A stretch of 38,418 nucleotides of DNA from NORP294 sp047627915 (GTDB taxonomy: Bacteria; Bacteroidota; Bacteroidia; Flavobacteriales_E; Vicingaceae): positions 1 through 38,418 of the forward strand of contig JBLHTZ010000021.1 in NCBI GenBank assembly GCA_047627915.1. The letters run 5' to 3'. Below are positions 1 to 9,943 of this stretch, one piece after another. The notes beneath the pieces are model-generated. The model did not search any database. It had not been told where the DNA came from and saw only the letters and a program-made list of their open reading frames with translations. Each line of letters opens with the position of its first letter. The first letter of the stretch is position 1. The translations under genes and the position numbers were made by a program.

Positions 1-670
1 CCATGTTTTGAAAATAAGCCCTAAAAGAGTTCTGCAGTAATTCCGAGATAAAAGGGTTTTCTCGATTGTGATAAGCAAATTGGCTAAAATTGGCGATGTA
101 TTTGTTTGGAAAAGGTTTTTTGTAAAGTGCTTCTAAAATTTCATCTACATCCGTTTTATATCTCTTTACAAAACGATTTTTGAGATCTTCATCCATTCTC
201 CCTTCAATGAATGCTTTCAATATTCTTTTACCAATGTCTACTCCTCCGCCCTCATCACTTAGAATAAACCCTCCACTCCTAAATTCTTGAATAACCTGCA
301 CCCCATCGAACAAACAACAATTACTTCCTGTGCCTAATATTCCAGCAACACCTCTATTTTTCCCACATGCTGCTCGAGCCGCTCCCAATAAATCATGATA
401 AACGTGAATTTCTGCAATTGGAAATACACTCTTTATCCCGTCAGTAATTACTTGACTTCGGCTTTCAGACGAGCACCCTGAACCATAGAAGTGGACTTCT
501 GTAACGGATAGCTTGTTTATCGCGGCAAACGTTTCATTTAATTCGCTAACTACCTTTACTTTATTAACAAAATCAGGGTTTAATCCAATACAAGAATATT
601 GAGAAATTACATCCTTATCGATAAGTCTCCAGTCCGTTTTAGAGGATCCGCTATCTGCTATTAAAATCAT
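1..670 (-). CDS. BadF/BadG/BcrA/BcrD-type sugar kinase (N-acetylglucosamine kinase-like), 3' end outside window
   Basis: The first 223 residues are visible, reading from an ATG at 670 to the left edge without a stop. The N-terminus carries the ASKHA phosphate-1 motif DSGSSKTDW (residues 6-14). It is followed by HDLLGAARAA around residue 92, where the family's catalytic Asp lies (D93), then the second phosphate loop GILGTGSN (110-117) and GGFILSDEGGG (133-143). This order is typical of the single-domain BadF/BadG/BcrA/BcrD ATPase family, which in Bacteroidota is usually annotated as N-acetylglucosamine kinase and runs to roughly 280 residues, so about 60 residues are missing here. The inferred role is ATP-dependent phosphorylation of an amino sugar in cytoplasmic cell-wall sugar recycling. 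The substrate cannot be read from sequence. The gene is divergent from cassette A and has its own promoter-like box at 697-704. Confidence 0.85.
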   Translation of the reverse strand, partial: MILIADSGSSKTDWRLIDKDVISQYSCIGLNPDFVNKVKVVSELNETFAAINKLSVTEVHFYGSGCSSESRSQVITDGIKSVFPIAEIHVYHDLLGAARAACGKNRGVAGILGTGSNCCLFDGVQVIQEFRSGGFILSDEGGGVDIGKRILKAFIEGRMDEDLKNRFVKRYKTDVDEILEALYKKPFPNKYIANFSQFAYHNRENPFISELLQNSFRAYFQNM

Positions 671-696
671 TTCTAAAAGTAACTTTTGTTGAATTT

Positions 697-704
697 CAAA
701 AATA
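697..704 (-). promoter_or_regulatory. Bacteroidota -7 box (TATTTTTG) for the sugar kinase gene
   Basis: On the minus strand the sequence reads TATTTTTG, matching the Bacteroidota TAnnTTTG consensus, 26 bases upstream of the kinase ATG. No clear TTTG -33 element is seen at the expected distance, so the call rests on one box and its position. Confidence 0.4.
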
Positions 705-810
705 AGTTAAATAACCATCTAAAAAGAAGCATCGTAAATCAAGAATTTACGTCTTATAACTCTACCGAGGAGTTCATTTTGGTTAAATTTACTCTTGCTT
801 GAATTTTACT

Positions 811-3800
811 ATGAGAATTAATCTAATCTTCTTCCTTTTTTTCATTACTACCCTTGGCCTACATGCACATGAAGCTGGTGCAAATAAATCGTTTTCTTTC
901 ACAGAAAACAAAGGGCAGTGGCATGAAAATGTATTGTTCAGAACAGAAATGGAAGGAGCTACTATTTTTTTTGAAAAAAATGCGTTCCACTATCAATTTA
1001 TAAGTCGGCCAAATTATCATGCAGGGAATGTCCCTGTTGATAATATTGAAAGAGGACATGTTTTTAAAGCTAAATTTTTAAACTCCAATGAGGCAGTTGA
1101 AACGAGTCAAATTGGAACATCCGATTTTTACTATAACTATTATTTGGGCAATGATCGGTCAAAATGGAAAGCAGATGTAAGGAGTTATAATATAATTAAA
1201 TACCATGAATTATATTATGGAATTGACTTAGCAGTATACACTCAAAATGGTTTTCTGAAATACGATTACATTGTAAAGCCTGGTTTTTCACCCGAGCAAA
1301 TTCTTGTTGAATATGAAGGTGTAGAAAATCCAGTCATTAAAGACGGCAACCTTATTATTTCTCACAAATTGGGAGAGATGATTGAAGAAAAGCCATATGC
1401 TTTTCAAGTTATTAATGGAAAACAAGTTGTTGTTGCTTGTAATTATCGAATTACAGCCGAAGGAAACTTGTACTTTGATTTTCCAAATAGTTACAATAAA
1501 GAGGTTGAGCTAACCATTGATCCTGTATTAGTATTCTCCACCTACTCTGGTTCAAGAGCAGATAATTTTGGTGAAACTGCCACCTACGATGACTTAGGGA
1601 ATGGCTACATGGGTGGCATAGCAGATGGACCTTTGTACAGTTTGACCTTGGGCGCATTTCAAACCAGTTACGGTGGAGGCGACTGGGACATTGCCATTAG
1701 CAAATTTTCTGCAGATGGTAGTAGCCTTTTGTTTTCCACCTTTCTTGGTGGAAGACAAAATGAAACCGTTCACAGTATGGTCGTTGACGCAAATCAAAAT
1801 TTATATGTTTTTGGAGCAACCGGATCAAATAACTTTCCCACAACACTAAATGCTTACGATCAAATCTTTAATGTATCCCCCTCTGCATTGCTAACAGAAA
1901 TTACAAACTACAGTTTTGGGGCTGAAATTATCGTATCAAAATTTAATTCTACAGGCACTCAGCTTCTAGGGTCTACCTTTTTTGGTGATACAGGAATAGA
2001 TGGAGTTAACCTAAACCCGGGTGGAGGGACCAATTATGATGGCTTAAATTTTAACTATGGAGATTCTCATCGGGGAGAAATTATTGTTGACTCTGCAGGA
2101 AACTGTTACGTAGGTACAACAACAACTAGTAGTAGTCTAACTGGTGCATTAGGCAGCTACGGGGGCAATCAGGATGGTTTGGTTCTCAAATTCAACAGTA
2201 GCTTATCTTCCTTAATTTGGGCAAGATACGTTGGAGGGTCTGGAAGAGATGCTATATACTCCTTAAAGGTAATTGACAGCAACAAAGTTTTAATTGGCGG
2301 CGGGACAACAAGTTATGACAACTTTCCAACTACAATAAGTAGTTATCAAGACTCTTCGATTCAAAATAGAAACGTAACAAGAGAACAAGCAGATGGATTT
2401 ATTTCCATTCTATCATCGGACGGAAGCGCTATTGAACATTCAACTTTTATTTCAACACCCAATTACGACCAAGTATATTTTGTTGAATTTGATCGTTTCA
2501 ATAATGTATACGGATATGGACAAACGCAAGGAGGATTATTTCCTACAGTCCGAGCACCAAGAGCAGATGTTGGAGCGGGTCAATTTATTGTAAAGCTTGA
2601 CCGAAATTTGGATTCACTAGAATTTTCTACCACCTTCGGAAGAGGTTTGGGAACCGGAGAAATTAACATTTCACCTACAGCTTTTTTGGTAGATCGATGT
2701 CAAAATATATATACCGCAGGCTGGGGTGGTAGCTTAGCCGGGGATCGCCCGAAAACTTTACCTTCAAACATGTTGGTGAGAAATAATAGCGACCCTACTA
2801 TACCTTCTTCCACATCTAATACCGCCGATAGTGCAGATTTTTATTTATACGTGCTAAACAGAAATATAGACAGCGTATTATATGCCTCTTACTTTGGAGG
2901 AACTTCTTCGCAAGACCATGTTGATGGAGGTACAAGCCGATTTGATAAGAACGGTGTAATCTATCATTCTGTTTGCGCTTCATGCGGAACTGCTCGAAGT
3001 GACTTCCCAACTTCGCCTAGTGCTTACTCAAGAACCGACAATAGCCCAGCTGGTAGATGCAACAATGCACTTTTCAAATTAGATTTTGAAATCGTAATTC
3101 GTGCAGATTTTAGCTTAGATAATAGAGACATCTGCTTAAAAAATGGCACCATTGATAGTGTAAAACTTACCAATTCTAGCGTCGGCGCTACAAATATTAC
3201 TTGGGATTTTTACGGTGACACTGTAGTTTCATCATTCACCGATACTACCATTTACTTTTCTTCGCCAGGAAATTATAATATCCGTCAAGTTGTATTTGAC
3301 TCTATCTGCGCCATAGGTGACTTTTTGGATTTGAATGTTTTGGTTCGACCAGACGATATAGAATTGGGCCTCCAGTTCGACTCTATTGTTTGCTACTCAG
3401 ACTCTACACTAATTACCGCTAATTCAAATGGAAAAGCCAATGAATTTCGCTATTCGAGAACAACGAATTTTAGCTCGCCCATAAACTCAAACATAGCAGA
3501 TTCGACTCTTAACGTAAGACTTACACCTGGAATTAATATCTTCTATGTCCAAGCCCTAGACCCCCTTAGAAATGCCTGTGAAAAACAAGACTCTATTCGC
3601 ATTTTTTACAGTCCTACCAGTGCTAGTGCATCTGTATCTGCCAATACCGTTTGTGAAGGAACACCCATACAGTTTAATGCAACCGTTTCCAATGCAGACA
3701 GTTTTGAATGGATTTTTGGCAACAGCACAACAGACACGAATCTAAATCCTCAGTTTCTATACCCTGCCCCCGGAAATTATTCCGCTTACTTTATTTATGA

Positions 3801-5376
3801 AAATCAATTGTGTCAGTTAAAAGATTCTATTCCTTTTAATGTTCAAATAGTAACGAATGATTTACAAATTAACAGCCCATTAGATACGCTATTCTGTGGA
3901 ACGGGCATTTTTAATGTTTCTATACCGGCGTCAGGTACAATTACAAATTTTCAATACAGCTCAACAAGAGCTTTTACAAATACTCTGAACACTTCTCCCT
4001 CAACTAATTCTTTCTCCATCAATCAAAATGACTCAGCAGTCTACTATTTTAAGGTTAGTAATAACTTTTGTGAAACTACCGACAGTATTTTAGTTGAATA
4101 CATTAGTTATTCACTTGATTTGAATACCATTACTGATTCTGCTTGTATTCCACATTTAGAACCATTACAAGCGACAGTTGTTGGTGCAGATTCCTTTCAA
4201 ATTATAGTTAGTAACGGAGGAAGTATATTCCGAAATGACCCTACCCCACTTTTAGTCTTTAACCAAGAAGGAACTTACAACGTTAAACTACTGACCTCAA
4301 ATCAGCGATGTAATAGAAAAGACTCTATCGTAAGAAGCATTAGCATTTTCGAAGCGGTTGAATTACAAAGTATTTCTGACACTTTATTGTGCAAAGGTGA
4401 CTCAGTGATTTTAACAAGCAACAGTAACGGAACTGCTGCAACTTATACGTGGTCGCTTAACCCAGACTTTAGCTTCCCTTTTGCCACAGGAGTTGATAGT
4501 TCGATTAAAGTTGCACCCGACGTAACCACCAATTACTTTATTCAAGGTAAAAACTCAATTTGCTTTGATCAAGATACCATTCAAGTGGAAATTGAAGATT
4601 TAATTATTGATGTAAATGATTTCGAAAGCTTTTGTATTTATGATACCATATCGCTTGACGCTATGGTCACTTTCGCAGCCACTCCATTGCAATACTCTTG
4701 GACTCCCAAAGACAGCATAATTAGCGGAGATAATTTAATATCGGCGATTATTGCACCCCGTAGCAATCAGTTTTACTATCTATTCACAAGGAGTTTAACG
4801 GGTTGTCAAGATTTTGACACGGTGGAAGTTGAAGTGAATTTACCTGCTTTTAATGACGCTATCATTACCGGTGCAGATTCCTTATTTAAAGGTCAAGAAA
4901 CACAGCTTTCGACCAATCGAAACGGGAGCAACTTGAGCTACGAGTGGGAGCCTGCAGATGATTTAGATAACCCCAATAGCCCAAATCCAAATGCTACGCT
5001 AAGTACAACTACCACTTATCGAGTTACCATAACTGATTTGAATACTGGCTGCAAGGTTGTTGCATTGCGGAGGCTGAGGGTATTCGAAGTGAATTGTGCT
5101 GAACCAGATATCTTCATTCCAACTGCATTTTCTCCAAATGGAGATTTAACAAATGATGTTTTATTTGTTCGGGGAGCAAACATTAGGGAATTAGATTTTC
5201 AACTGTTTAACCGATGGGGAGAGTTAGTTTTTGAAACAACCGAAATCAATAAAGGATGGGACGGAACTTACGAAGGTAAAAAGGTTGACCCAGGAGTGTT
5301 TGTTTACCAAGTAAAAGCGATTTGCTTTGACGGACAAGAGTTCATTGATAAAGGAAATATTACGCTACTCAAATAA
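811..5376 (+). CDS. T9SS type B cargo: large secreted surface protein with DUF7948-like, SBBP and PKD-like regions
   Basis: This is a 1521-residue secreted protein. I chose the ATG at 811 rather than the in-frame TTG at 799 because it begins directly with a signal peptide (MRINLIFFLFF..., cleavage near LHA). Residues about 25-230 resemble the N-terminal DUF7948 region (ENKGQWHENVLF opening). Residues about 235-750 carry SBBP-like beta-propeller repeats of the type FSTFLGGxxxE...ATGSNNFPTT. Residues about 760-1420 are Ig/PKD-like units with few clear WDF motifs. The last ~90 residues are the gliding-motility-associated C-terminal (CHU_C, type B sorting) domain: FIPTAFSPNGDLTNDVL, FNRWGELVFET, GWDGTYEGK. 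That domain directs export by the T9SS, commonly with a dedicated PorP/SprF partner, and the next gene encodes one. The inferred role is as a surface adhesin or matrix protein of the SprB kind. The binding target is unknown. Confidence 0.88.
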   Translation: MRINLIFFLFFITTLGLHAHEAGANKSFSFTENKGQWHENVLFRTEMEGATIFFEKNAFHYQFISRPNYHAGNVPVDNIERGHVFKAKFLNSNEAVETSQIGTSDFYYNYYLGNDRSKWKADVRSYNIIKYHELYYGIDLAVYTQNGFLKYDYIVKPGFSPEQILVEYEGVENPVIKDGNLIISHKLGEMIEEKPYAFQVINGKQVVVACNYRITAEGNLYFDFPNSYNKEVELTIDPVLVFSTYSGSRADNFGETATYDDLGNGYMGGIADGPLYSLTLGAFQTSYGGGDWDIAISKFSADGSSLLFSTFLGGRQNETVHSMVVDANQNLYVFGATGSNNFPTTLNAYDQIFNVSPSALLTEITNYSFGAEIIVSKFNSTGTQLLGSTFFGDTGIDGVNLNPGGGTNYDGLNFNYGDSHRGEIIVDSAGNCYVGTTTTSSSLTGALGSYGGNQDGLVLKFNSSLSSLIWARYVGGSGRDAIYSLKVIDSNKVLIGGGTTSYDNFPTTISSYQDSSIQNRNVTREQADGFISILSSDGSAIEHSTFISTPNYDQVYFVEFDRFNNVYGYGQTQGGLFPTVRAPRADVGAGQFIVKLDRNLDSLEFSTTFGRGLGTGEINISPTAFLVDRCQNIYTAGWGGSLAGDRPKTLPSNMLVRNNSDPTIPSSTSNTADSADFYLYVLNRNIDSVLYASYFGGTSSQDHVDGGTSRFDKNGVIYHSVCASCGTARSDFPTSPSAYSRTDNSPAGRCNNALFKLDFEIVIRADFSLDNRDICLKNGTIDSVKLTNSSVGATNITWDFYGDTVVSSFTDTTIYFSSPGNYNIRQVVFDSICAIGDFLDLNVLVRPDDIELGLQFDSIVCYSDSTLITANSNGKANEFRYSRTTNFSSPINSNIADSTLNVRLTPGINIFYVQALDPLRNACEKQDSIRIFYSPTSASASVSANTVCEGTPIQFNATVSNADSFEWIFGNSTTDTNLNPQFLYPAPGNYSAYFIYENQLCQLKDSIPFNVQIVTNDLQINSPLDTLFCGTGIFNVSIPASGTITNFQYSSTRAFTNTLNTSPSTNSFSINQNDSAVYYFKVSNNFCETTDSILVEYISYSLDLNTITDSACIPHLEPLQATVVGADSFQIIVSNGGSIFRNDPTPLLVFNQEGTYNVKLLTSNQRCNRKDSIVRSISIFEAVELQSISDTLLCKGDSVILTSNSNGTAATYTWSLNPDFSFPFATGVDSSIKVAPDVTTNYFIQGKNSICFDQDTIQVEIEDLIIDVNDFESFCIYDTISLDAMVTFAATPLQYSWTPKDSIISGDNLISAIIAPRSNQFYYLFTRSLTGCQDFDTVEVEVNLPAFNDAIITGADSLFKGQETQLSTNRNGSNLSYEWEPADDLDNPNSPNPNATLSTTTTYRVTITDLNTGCKVVALRRLRVFEVNCAEPDIFIPTAFSPNGDLTNDVLFVRGANIRELDFQLFNRWGELVFETTEINKGWDGTYEGKKVDPGVFVYQVKAICFDGQEFIDKGNITLLK

Positions 5377-6380
5377 TGAGGAAGTTCCTTTTACATATAC
5401 TATTGGTGCTATTCTCTTACAGTCTATTTGGACAAGACATTCATTTTTCGCAATTCAATCGCTCGTATCAAAATTTAAACCCTGCACTAACGGGTAGCTT
5501 TAATGGCGATTATCGTTTCAATGGAAATTTTAGGAATCAATGGGCATCTGTTTCTGAACCATACCGAACATTTTCGGCGGCTATTGATGGTAGCCACCCT
5601 ATTTCCCAATTACCGGAATTAAAAATTGGCCTCGTTTTTATCAACGACGAAGCTGGTGTGGGTGGTCTTAAAAGTACCACCGTAAACAGCAATTTTGCCT
5701 ATCACTTAAAAGTTGACCGAGACTCTACTTGGATTGTTAAAACAGGACTATTACTCGGTTTCTCATCACGATCAGTAGATTTCAACCAATTCACATTCGA
5801 CAACCAATATACGGGTAGAGCTTTTGACCCTAGTCTTTCTAGCGGCGAAGATTTTGATAGAAATAATTTAACCCATTTAAATTTAGGAACAGGGTTTGGG
5901 TTAGAACATCGCCTTTCTTCTTCCGATAAAATAGAAATTGGTTTCTCTGCATTCAACTTGACTAATCCAAACTTAAGTTTTGCCAGTCAAGCTGCCAACC
6001 TTGACATTCGAACTAGCTTATATGTACTGTCGCAATTTCAAATAAATGATAAATTAAGTCTATTGCCCTCGCTACTTTGGTCCAGACAAGACAAGTATAA
6101 AGAATTTGTTATTGGATCTCAAGTACAATATCGATTTGAAGGTCAAAGTGTCATTAGTAATCTTTATGGTGGCTTTTTCTTGAGGGCTGGAGATGCCTTT
6201 ATTTTTACCACAGGAATTGATTATGACAATTGGAACTTAGGCTTAAGCTACGATGTAAATTATTCTGAACTACGAACTGCTTCCAACCGAAGAGGCGGCT
6301 TAGAAATTTCACTTGCTTATATTTTTAAAAAATACGTGCCAAATCTTAGACGATACAAAATATGTCCAAACTTCATGTAA
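5376..6380 (+). CDS. PorP/SprF family T9SS outer-membrane protein (cassette A)
   Basis: This 334-residue protein starts with a signal peptide (MRKFLLHILLVLF...FGQ). It has the hallmark N-terminus of the PorP/SprF family, QDIHFSQFNRSYQNLNPALTG, followed by alternating beta-strand sequence and an LGLSYDVNYSEL...GGLEISLAYIF ending. Family members are outer-membrane barrels that act with the T9SS and are often encoded beside the type B cargo they serve. SprF, for example, is needed for SprB export in Flavobacterium johnsoniae. The ATG overlaps the stop of the preceding cargo gene by one base (TAATG), so translational coupling is likely. The inferred role is as partner of the 811-5376 protein. Confidence 0.92.
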   Translation: MRKFLLHILLVLFSYSLFGQDIHFSQFNRSYQNLNPALTGSFNGDYRFNGNFRNQWASVSEPYRTFSAAIDGSHPISQLPELKIGLVFINDEAGVGGLKSTTVNSNFAYHLKVDRDSTWIVKTGLLLGFSSRSVDFNQFTFDNQYTGRAFDPSLSSGEDFDRNNLTHLNLGTGFGLEHRLSSSDKIEIGFSAFNLTNPNLSFASQAANLDIRTSLYVLSQFQINDKLSLLPSLLWSRQDKYKEFVIGSQVQYRFEGQSVISNLYGGFFLRAGDAFIFTTGIDYDNWNLGLSYDVNYSELRTASNRRGGLEISLAYIFKKYVPNLRRYKICPNFM

Positions 6381-8626
6381 AAGCACATTCACTTCTCGTT
6401 ATACTCTGCTTTAGCTTTGGATTTAGTTTTGGGCAGGCTGCAGATGCTACGATAGAGGGTGCCGAAAAAAGGTACAATCGAGGCGACTATTTTGGCGCTA
6501 TGTATGAATATGAAAGAGCTATGAAAATAGACTCTATCAATTTAGAAGTTCTATTTGGGTATGGTAAAACATTGTTAGCAGTTAACAATCCAAAAGAAGC
6601 TAGTATCTACTTGAAAAAGGCTCGAGCTCTTGATGATAAAAAGAGTATTGAAAACCTCGGATATCTCTTAGCAGAATCGTATCGATTAGCTGGAGATTAC
6701 CGAAATGCCCGAAAATTTTACAACTATGCCTTAGCTCCATATCGCCAGGATCGAAAAGGATTCATGTATCAAAGAGTGAGTATTAGCAAAGAAGCAAATA
6801 CCTGGGCAAATAAACAGGCAGAAAATGATGAGGCGATTAATTCATTGGGTGGACAAGTGAATTCTCCCTTCTCTGAATTTGGCGCACAAGTATATGAAGG
6901 TAATATCTATTTCTCATCTCTTGTTGGAGACAGCATGGGACCTGACAATATTATTTTTGATAAAGATTACTTTGCTAAGATTTATTTCACAAACATTGAT
7001 AATGGAAGTAAAAAACAAGCCTTACTATTCAGCAATAGATATATTGGACTGTTTAAAAACAAGCACATTTCAAATCCGAGCTTTATTGGACCTACCCTTT
7101 TTTTTACTGCTTGCGACACCAATTTTAATTGTGAGATCTATAGAGGAAAAATAAAAGGAAATAAAATTTTACAAGTCAAAAAACTGAATAAAAACATCAA
7201 CAACACGGTTAGCAACAATACTCAACCCCACGCAGTGGTGGAACAAAACGATACAATCCTTTATTTTGTTTCAGATCGAGATCAAGGTTTTGGAGGGCTT
7301 GATATATGGAGATCAAAGAAAGAGGGGTTTGGTTTCGGTCAGCCGGTTAATTTAGGTAATACAGTGAACTCTCCTGACAATGAAATAACTCCCTATTTTG
7401 ATGTAAAAAGTCACCAACTGTTTTTTAGCTCGAATTGGCACATTGGCTTCGGAGGTTATGATATTTTTAAAAGTGAAAAACAAGGTATTCATTTCAAAAC
7501 GCCACAGAATTTAGGCAGACCCATAAACAGTAGCTATCACGACTATTATTTCTTCCCCTACCAAGAAATGGCAATACTAAGCTCTAATCGACTAGAAGGC
7601 AACGTTGACAGTGAGACAAGTTGTTGTAATGATTTGTACGACCTAAAGTATGAACGCAAACTGCTGAAAGAAGAAGAAAAAATTGAAAAGTTAAATTTGG
7701 CTGAAACAAAAGTAAACGAAGAGGAATTAAATAAATTTCTGCCACTTTCTCTTTATTTTCATAATGACAGCCCTACAGCAAATACCAATAAGAACAGTAC
7801 GAACAGCAACTTTATTGACCTTGCGGATGAATACGTAGACCTATTAAGTGAATATGAGAAAAAATACATTCGCACTCTAAAAGGAGAACAGCGAGCCATT
7901 GAGGAGCAAAATTTAAATGATTTTTTTGAAGAGAAAGTAGCTTATGGTAAACAAATGCTAGAAGAGATTACTCCGTTGCTCTTAAAAGAATTAGAAAAGG
8001 GCAACGAAATTGAATTGGCAGTTCGTGGTTATGCAAGTTCTCTTTCCACCTCTGAGTATAATTTAAAATTAGCTTCTCGAAGAATTCAAAGTCTGCTTAA
8101 TTATTTGAATACAGCTGATAATGGAGCAATTAAACCTTTTCTCTCTTCAGGAAAGTTAAAAATAAATAAACTACCCATGGGAGAATACGCAGTATCAAAC
8201 GTACAAGATGAAGCCAATACCATGGCAGCTATTTATAGCACAGATGCTGCTATGGAGAGAAAAATTGAAATTATTGCATTAAAAAGTTCAGGTACTTCAT
8301 CGACAAACAAATCGGAACGACCAATTCTAGAGATTTCTAAAGATAAATTCATAGCCATCTACAAACCAGGTTCAATTGTAAAACGAGGTTTTTTGTTGAA
8401 AAATACAGGCAATGATACGCTAAAAATATACCAAATAGTTGCAGATAAGCAACTTGTTAAAACAAGCAATGTTAAATACATACAAAAAAACAGCTCTGAA
8501 AGAATCGAAGTTGAAGTCTTTACCGCTGATTTAAAAGGAACAACTACAGTTGAAATACTATTGGTAACAAATGATCCTAAAAATAATATGAGGAAGATTG
8601 AAATTGAACTTCGTCCTGTAGACTAA
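6362..8626 (+). CDS. TPR/PD40 protein with degenerate OmpA-like domain and DUF1573-like C-terminus (cassette A)
   Basis: This 754-residue protein has a signal peptide (MSKLHVKAHSLLVILCFSFGFSFGQA). TPR-like helices lie at about 28-130. A PD40/WD40-like propeller lies at about 170-420, with repeated FVSDRDxGFGGLDIW and FFSSNxHxGFGGYDIF units. A charged linker follows. At about 530-655 is an OmpA-like region in which the usual HTDxxG is replaced by GYASS (556-560), though the downstream RR pair (573-574) is kept. Residues about 660-754 form a DUF1573-like Ig domain (FLLKNTGNDTLKI). The layout resembles SprE/PorE-type T9SS periplasmic proteins, but the loss of the peptidoglycan-binding Asp makes cell-wall anchoring doubtful. 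The gene overlaps the PorP/SprF gene by 19 bp and is the last gene of the operon. Confidence 0.8.
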   Translation: MSKLHVKAHSLLVILCFSFGFSFGQAADATIEGAEKRYNRGDYFGAMYEYERAMKIDSINLEVLFGYGKTLLAVNNPKEASIYLKKARALDDKKSIENLGYLLAESYRLAGDYRNARKFYNYALAPYRQDRKGFMYQRVSISKEANTWANKQAENDEAINSLGGQVNSPFSEFGAQVYEGNIYFSSLVGDSMGPDNIIFDKDYFAKIYFTNIDNGSKKQALLFSNRYIGLFKNKHISNPSFIGPTLFFTACDTNFNCEIYRGKIKGNKILQVKKLNKNINNTVSNNTQPHAVVEQNDTILYFVSDRDQGFGGLDIWRSKKEGFGFGQPVNLGNTVNSPDNEITPYFDVKSHQLFFSSNWHIGFGGYDIFKSEKQGIHFKTPQNLGRPINSSYHDYYFFPYQEMAILSSNRLEGNVDSETSCCNDLYDLKYERKLLKEEEKIEKLNLAETKVNEEELNKFLPLSLYFHNDSPTANTNKNSTNSNFIDLADEYVDLLSEYEKKYIRTLKGEQRAIEEQNLNDFFEEKVAYGKQMLEEITPLLLKELEKGNEIELAVRGYASSLSTSEYNLKLASRRIQSLLNYLNTADNGAIKPFLSSGKLKINKLPMGEYAVSNVQDEANTMAAIYSTDAAMERKIEIIALKSSGTSSTNKSERPILEISKDKFIAIYKPGSIVKRGFLLKNTGNDTLKIYQIVADKQLVKTSNVKYIQKNSSERIEVEVFTADLKGTTTVEILLVTNDPKNNMRKIEIELRPVD

Positions 8627-8709
8627 CGCATTTTGCAGACTACTCTTTAATTAAAACGAGAGCCCTTATCTTTTGATCAAAAGATTTTCGTCAAATAGAG
8701 TTCCAATAA

Positions 8710-8741
8710 AAAAAGGCGAAAACACATGTTTTCGCCTTTTT
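8710..8741. terminator. Bidirectional rho-independent terminator between convergent genes
   Basis: A perfect 14-bp stem (8710-8723 with 8728-8741) has core GGCGAAAAC / GTTTTCGCC and a 4-base ACAT loop. The outer stem is A-rich on the left and T-rich on the right, so it works as a terminator on both strands. It sits between the end of cassette A (8626) and the end of the desaturase gene (8756) and probably serves both. Confidence 0.9.
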
Positions 8742-8755
8742 GCAAGAATTATTTC

Positions 8756-9850
8756 TTAAACTTTTTGGTGTCCTAATCTATACAACATTCTACCGTGCTG
8801 AGCTAATGCCGATCTAAAAGAAGGAACATTATGATAAGGAACATTAAACTCTTTTGCTGTTTCTTCAACAATAGGTGCTATTTTAGAATAATGAACATGA
8901 CTAATATTTGGAAACAAATGATGCTCTACCTGATAATTTAAACCTCCAACAAACCATGAAAGAAGCTTATCCTTACCTGCAAAATTTAACGTAGTATTCA
9001 TTTGGTGAACTGCCCATTGATTTAAAATACTTCCTTCAGTTGGCACGGGGTACTCTAGATCTTCCATTACATGAGCCAATTGAAAAATTGCTGCTAACGT
9101 AAATCCTGCTACGAAATGAACCGTTAAAAAGCCAATAATCAATTGCCACCAAGCAATGTCCATAATCATCAATGGAACCGCTACCATGTAGATGAAATAA
9201 ATAATTCTTGTTACTATAATCAACGTCATTTCTTTCTTTAAGGTAGTCTTCAGTTGCTTCAAGAGTCCAATTTTTTCATATCTCAATATATCACCAAAAT
9301 CTTTCTGAAAAGTCCAAGAAAGAGTCATTAAACCATACAAAAACCAAGCATAAATATGTTGGTACTTGTGCATTTTAAGTTTTGGCGAATTTGGTGAAAA
9401 GCGCAATACAGGACCTGCATTTAAATCTTCATCGTGACCTTCGATGTTGGTAAACGAATGGTGCATGATGTTGTGCTGCGCTTTCCAATTATTGATATTA
9501 CCGCCTAAAAAGTTGATTGAAAAGCCTAAAAATTTATTTAACCATTTCTTACGTGAGGCACTACCGTGATTAGCATCGTGCATAACACTCAAACCAATGC
9601 CTGCCATTCCGAGTCCCATCATAACACAAAGACCCCATTGTATTAAGCTGCTAGTAACAACACCAGATAAAAGCAAAAAATAAGGCGCCGTGTACAATGC
9701 TAACATTGCAACAGCTTTTACTTTGAACTTTAATCCTCCAGTTTTTGGAATATTTTTTTCTTTAAAATAATTGTCAACTCTTTTTCTAAGAGTTTTAACA
9801 AATTCAGATTGGCTTGGATTTTTAAATCGAATTGGTTGTACTTTTTCCAT
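8756..9850 (-). CDS. Membrane fatty acid desaturase (acyl-lipid/acyl-CoA desaturase)
   Basis: This is a 364-residue integral membrane di-iron enzyme. All three histidine boxes are present: HDANH (91-95), HNIMHH (126-131) and QVEHH (307-311). Hydrophobic segments lie at about 45-90, 170-185 and 205-260. A Gln instead of His at the start of the third box is typical of the front-end/DesA-like group, which introduces a double bond into long acyl chains using O2 and an external electron donor. No cytochrome b5 domain is fused, so reducing power must come from elsewhere. The exact position of desaturation cannot be told. The inferred role is membrane fluidity control. The gene is transcribed towards the shared terminator at 8710-8741 and is divergent from the TMTC-like gene. 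Confidence 0.9.
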   Translation of the reverse strand: MEKVQPIRFKNPSQSEFVKTLRKRVDNYFKEKNIPKTGGLKFKVKAVAMLALYTAPYFLLLSGVVTSSLIQWGLCVMMGLGMAGIGLSVMHDANHGSASRKKWLNKFLGFSINFLGGNINNWKAQHNIMHHSFTNIEGHDEDLNAGPVLRFSPNSPKLKMHKYQHIYAWFLYGLMTLSWTFQKDFGDILRYEKIGLLKQLKTTLKKEMTLIIVTRIIYFIYMVAVPLMIMDIAWWQLIIGFLTVHFVAGFTLAAIFQLAHVMEDLEYPVPTEGSILNQWAVHQMNTTLNFAGKDKLLSWFVGGLNYQVEHHLFPNISHVHYSKIAPIVEETAKEFNVPYHNVPSFRSALAQHGRMLYRLGHQKV

Positions 9851-9866
9851 AATTGTAATTAAAATA

Positions 9867-9874
9867 CAAATTTA
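9867..9874 (-). promoter_or_regulatory. Bacteroidota -7 box (TAAATTTG) for the desaturase gene
   Basis: The minus strand reads TAAATTTG, a full match to TAnnTTTG, 16 bases upstream of the desaturase ATG at 9850, which would give a very short leader. A TTTG lies further upstream, but its spacing (13 bases) is shorter than usual. Position and consensus support the call moderately. Confidence 0.45.
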
Positions 9875-9943
9875 CGCACAAAGAGCTCAAATATTACCCG
9901 ATTTCAATGTTGTTTCAACAGTACATTGGTTATAATTGCACAT

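Noticed and set aside
799..810. TTG start four codons before the chosen ATG of the cassette A cargo
   Set aside because: The ATG at 811 directly opens a signal peptide, and I see no clear ribosome-binding reason to prefer TTG.
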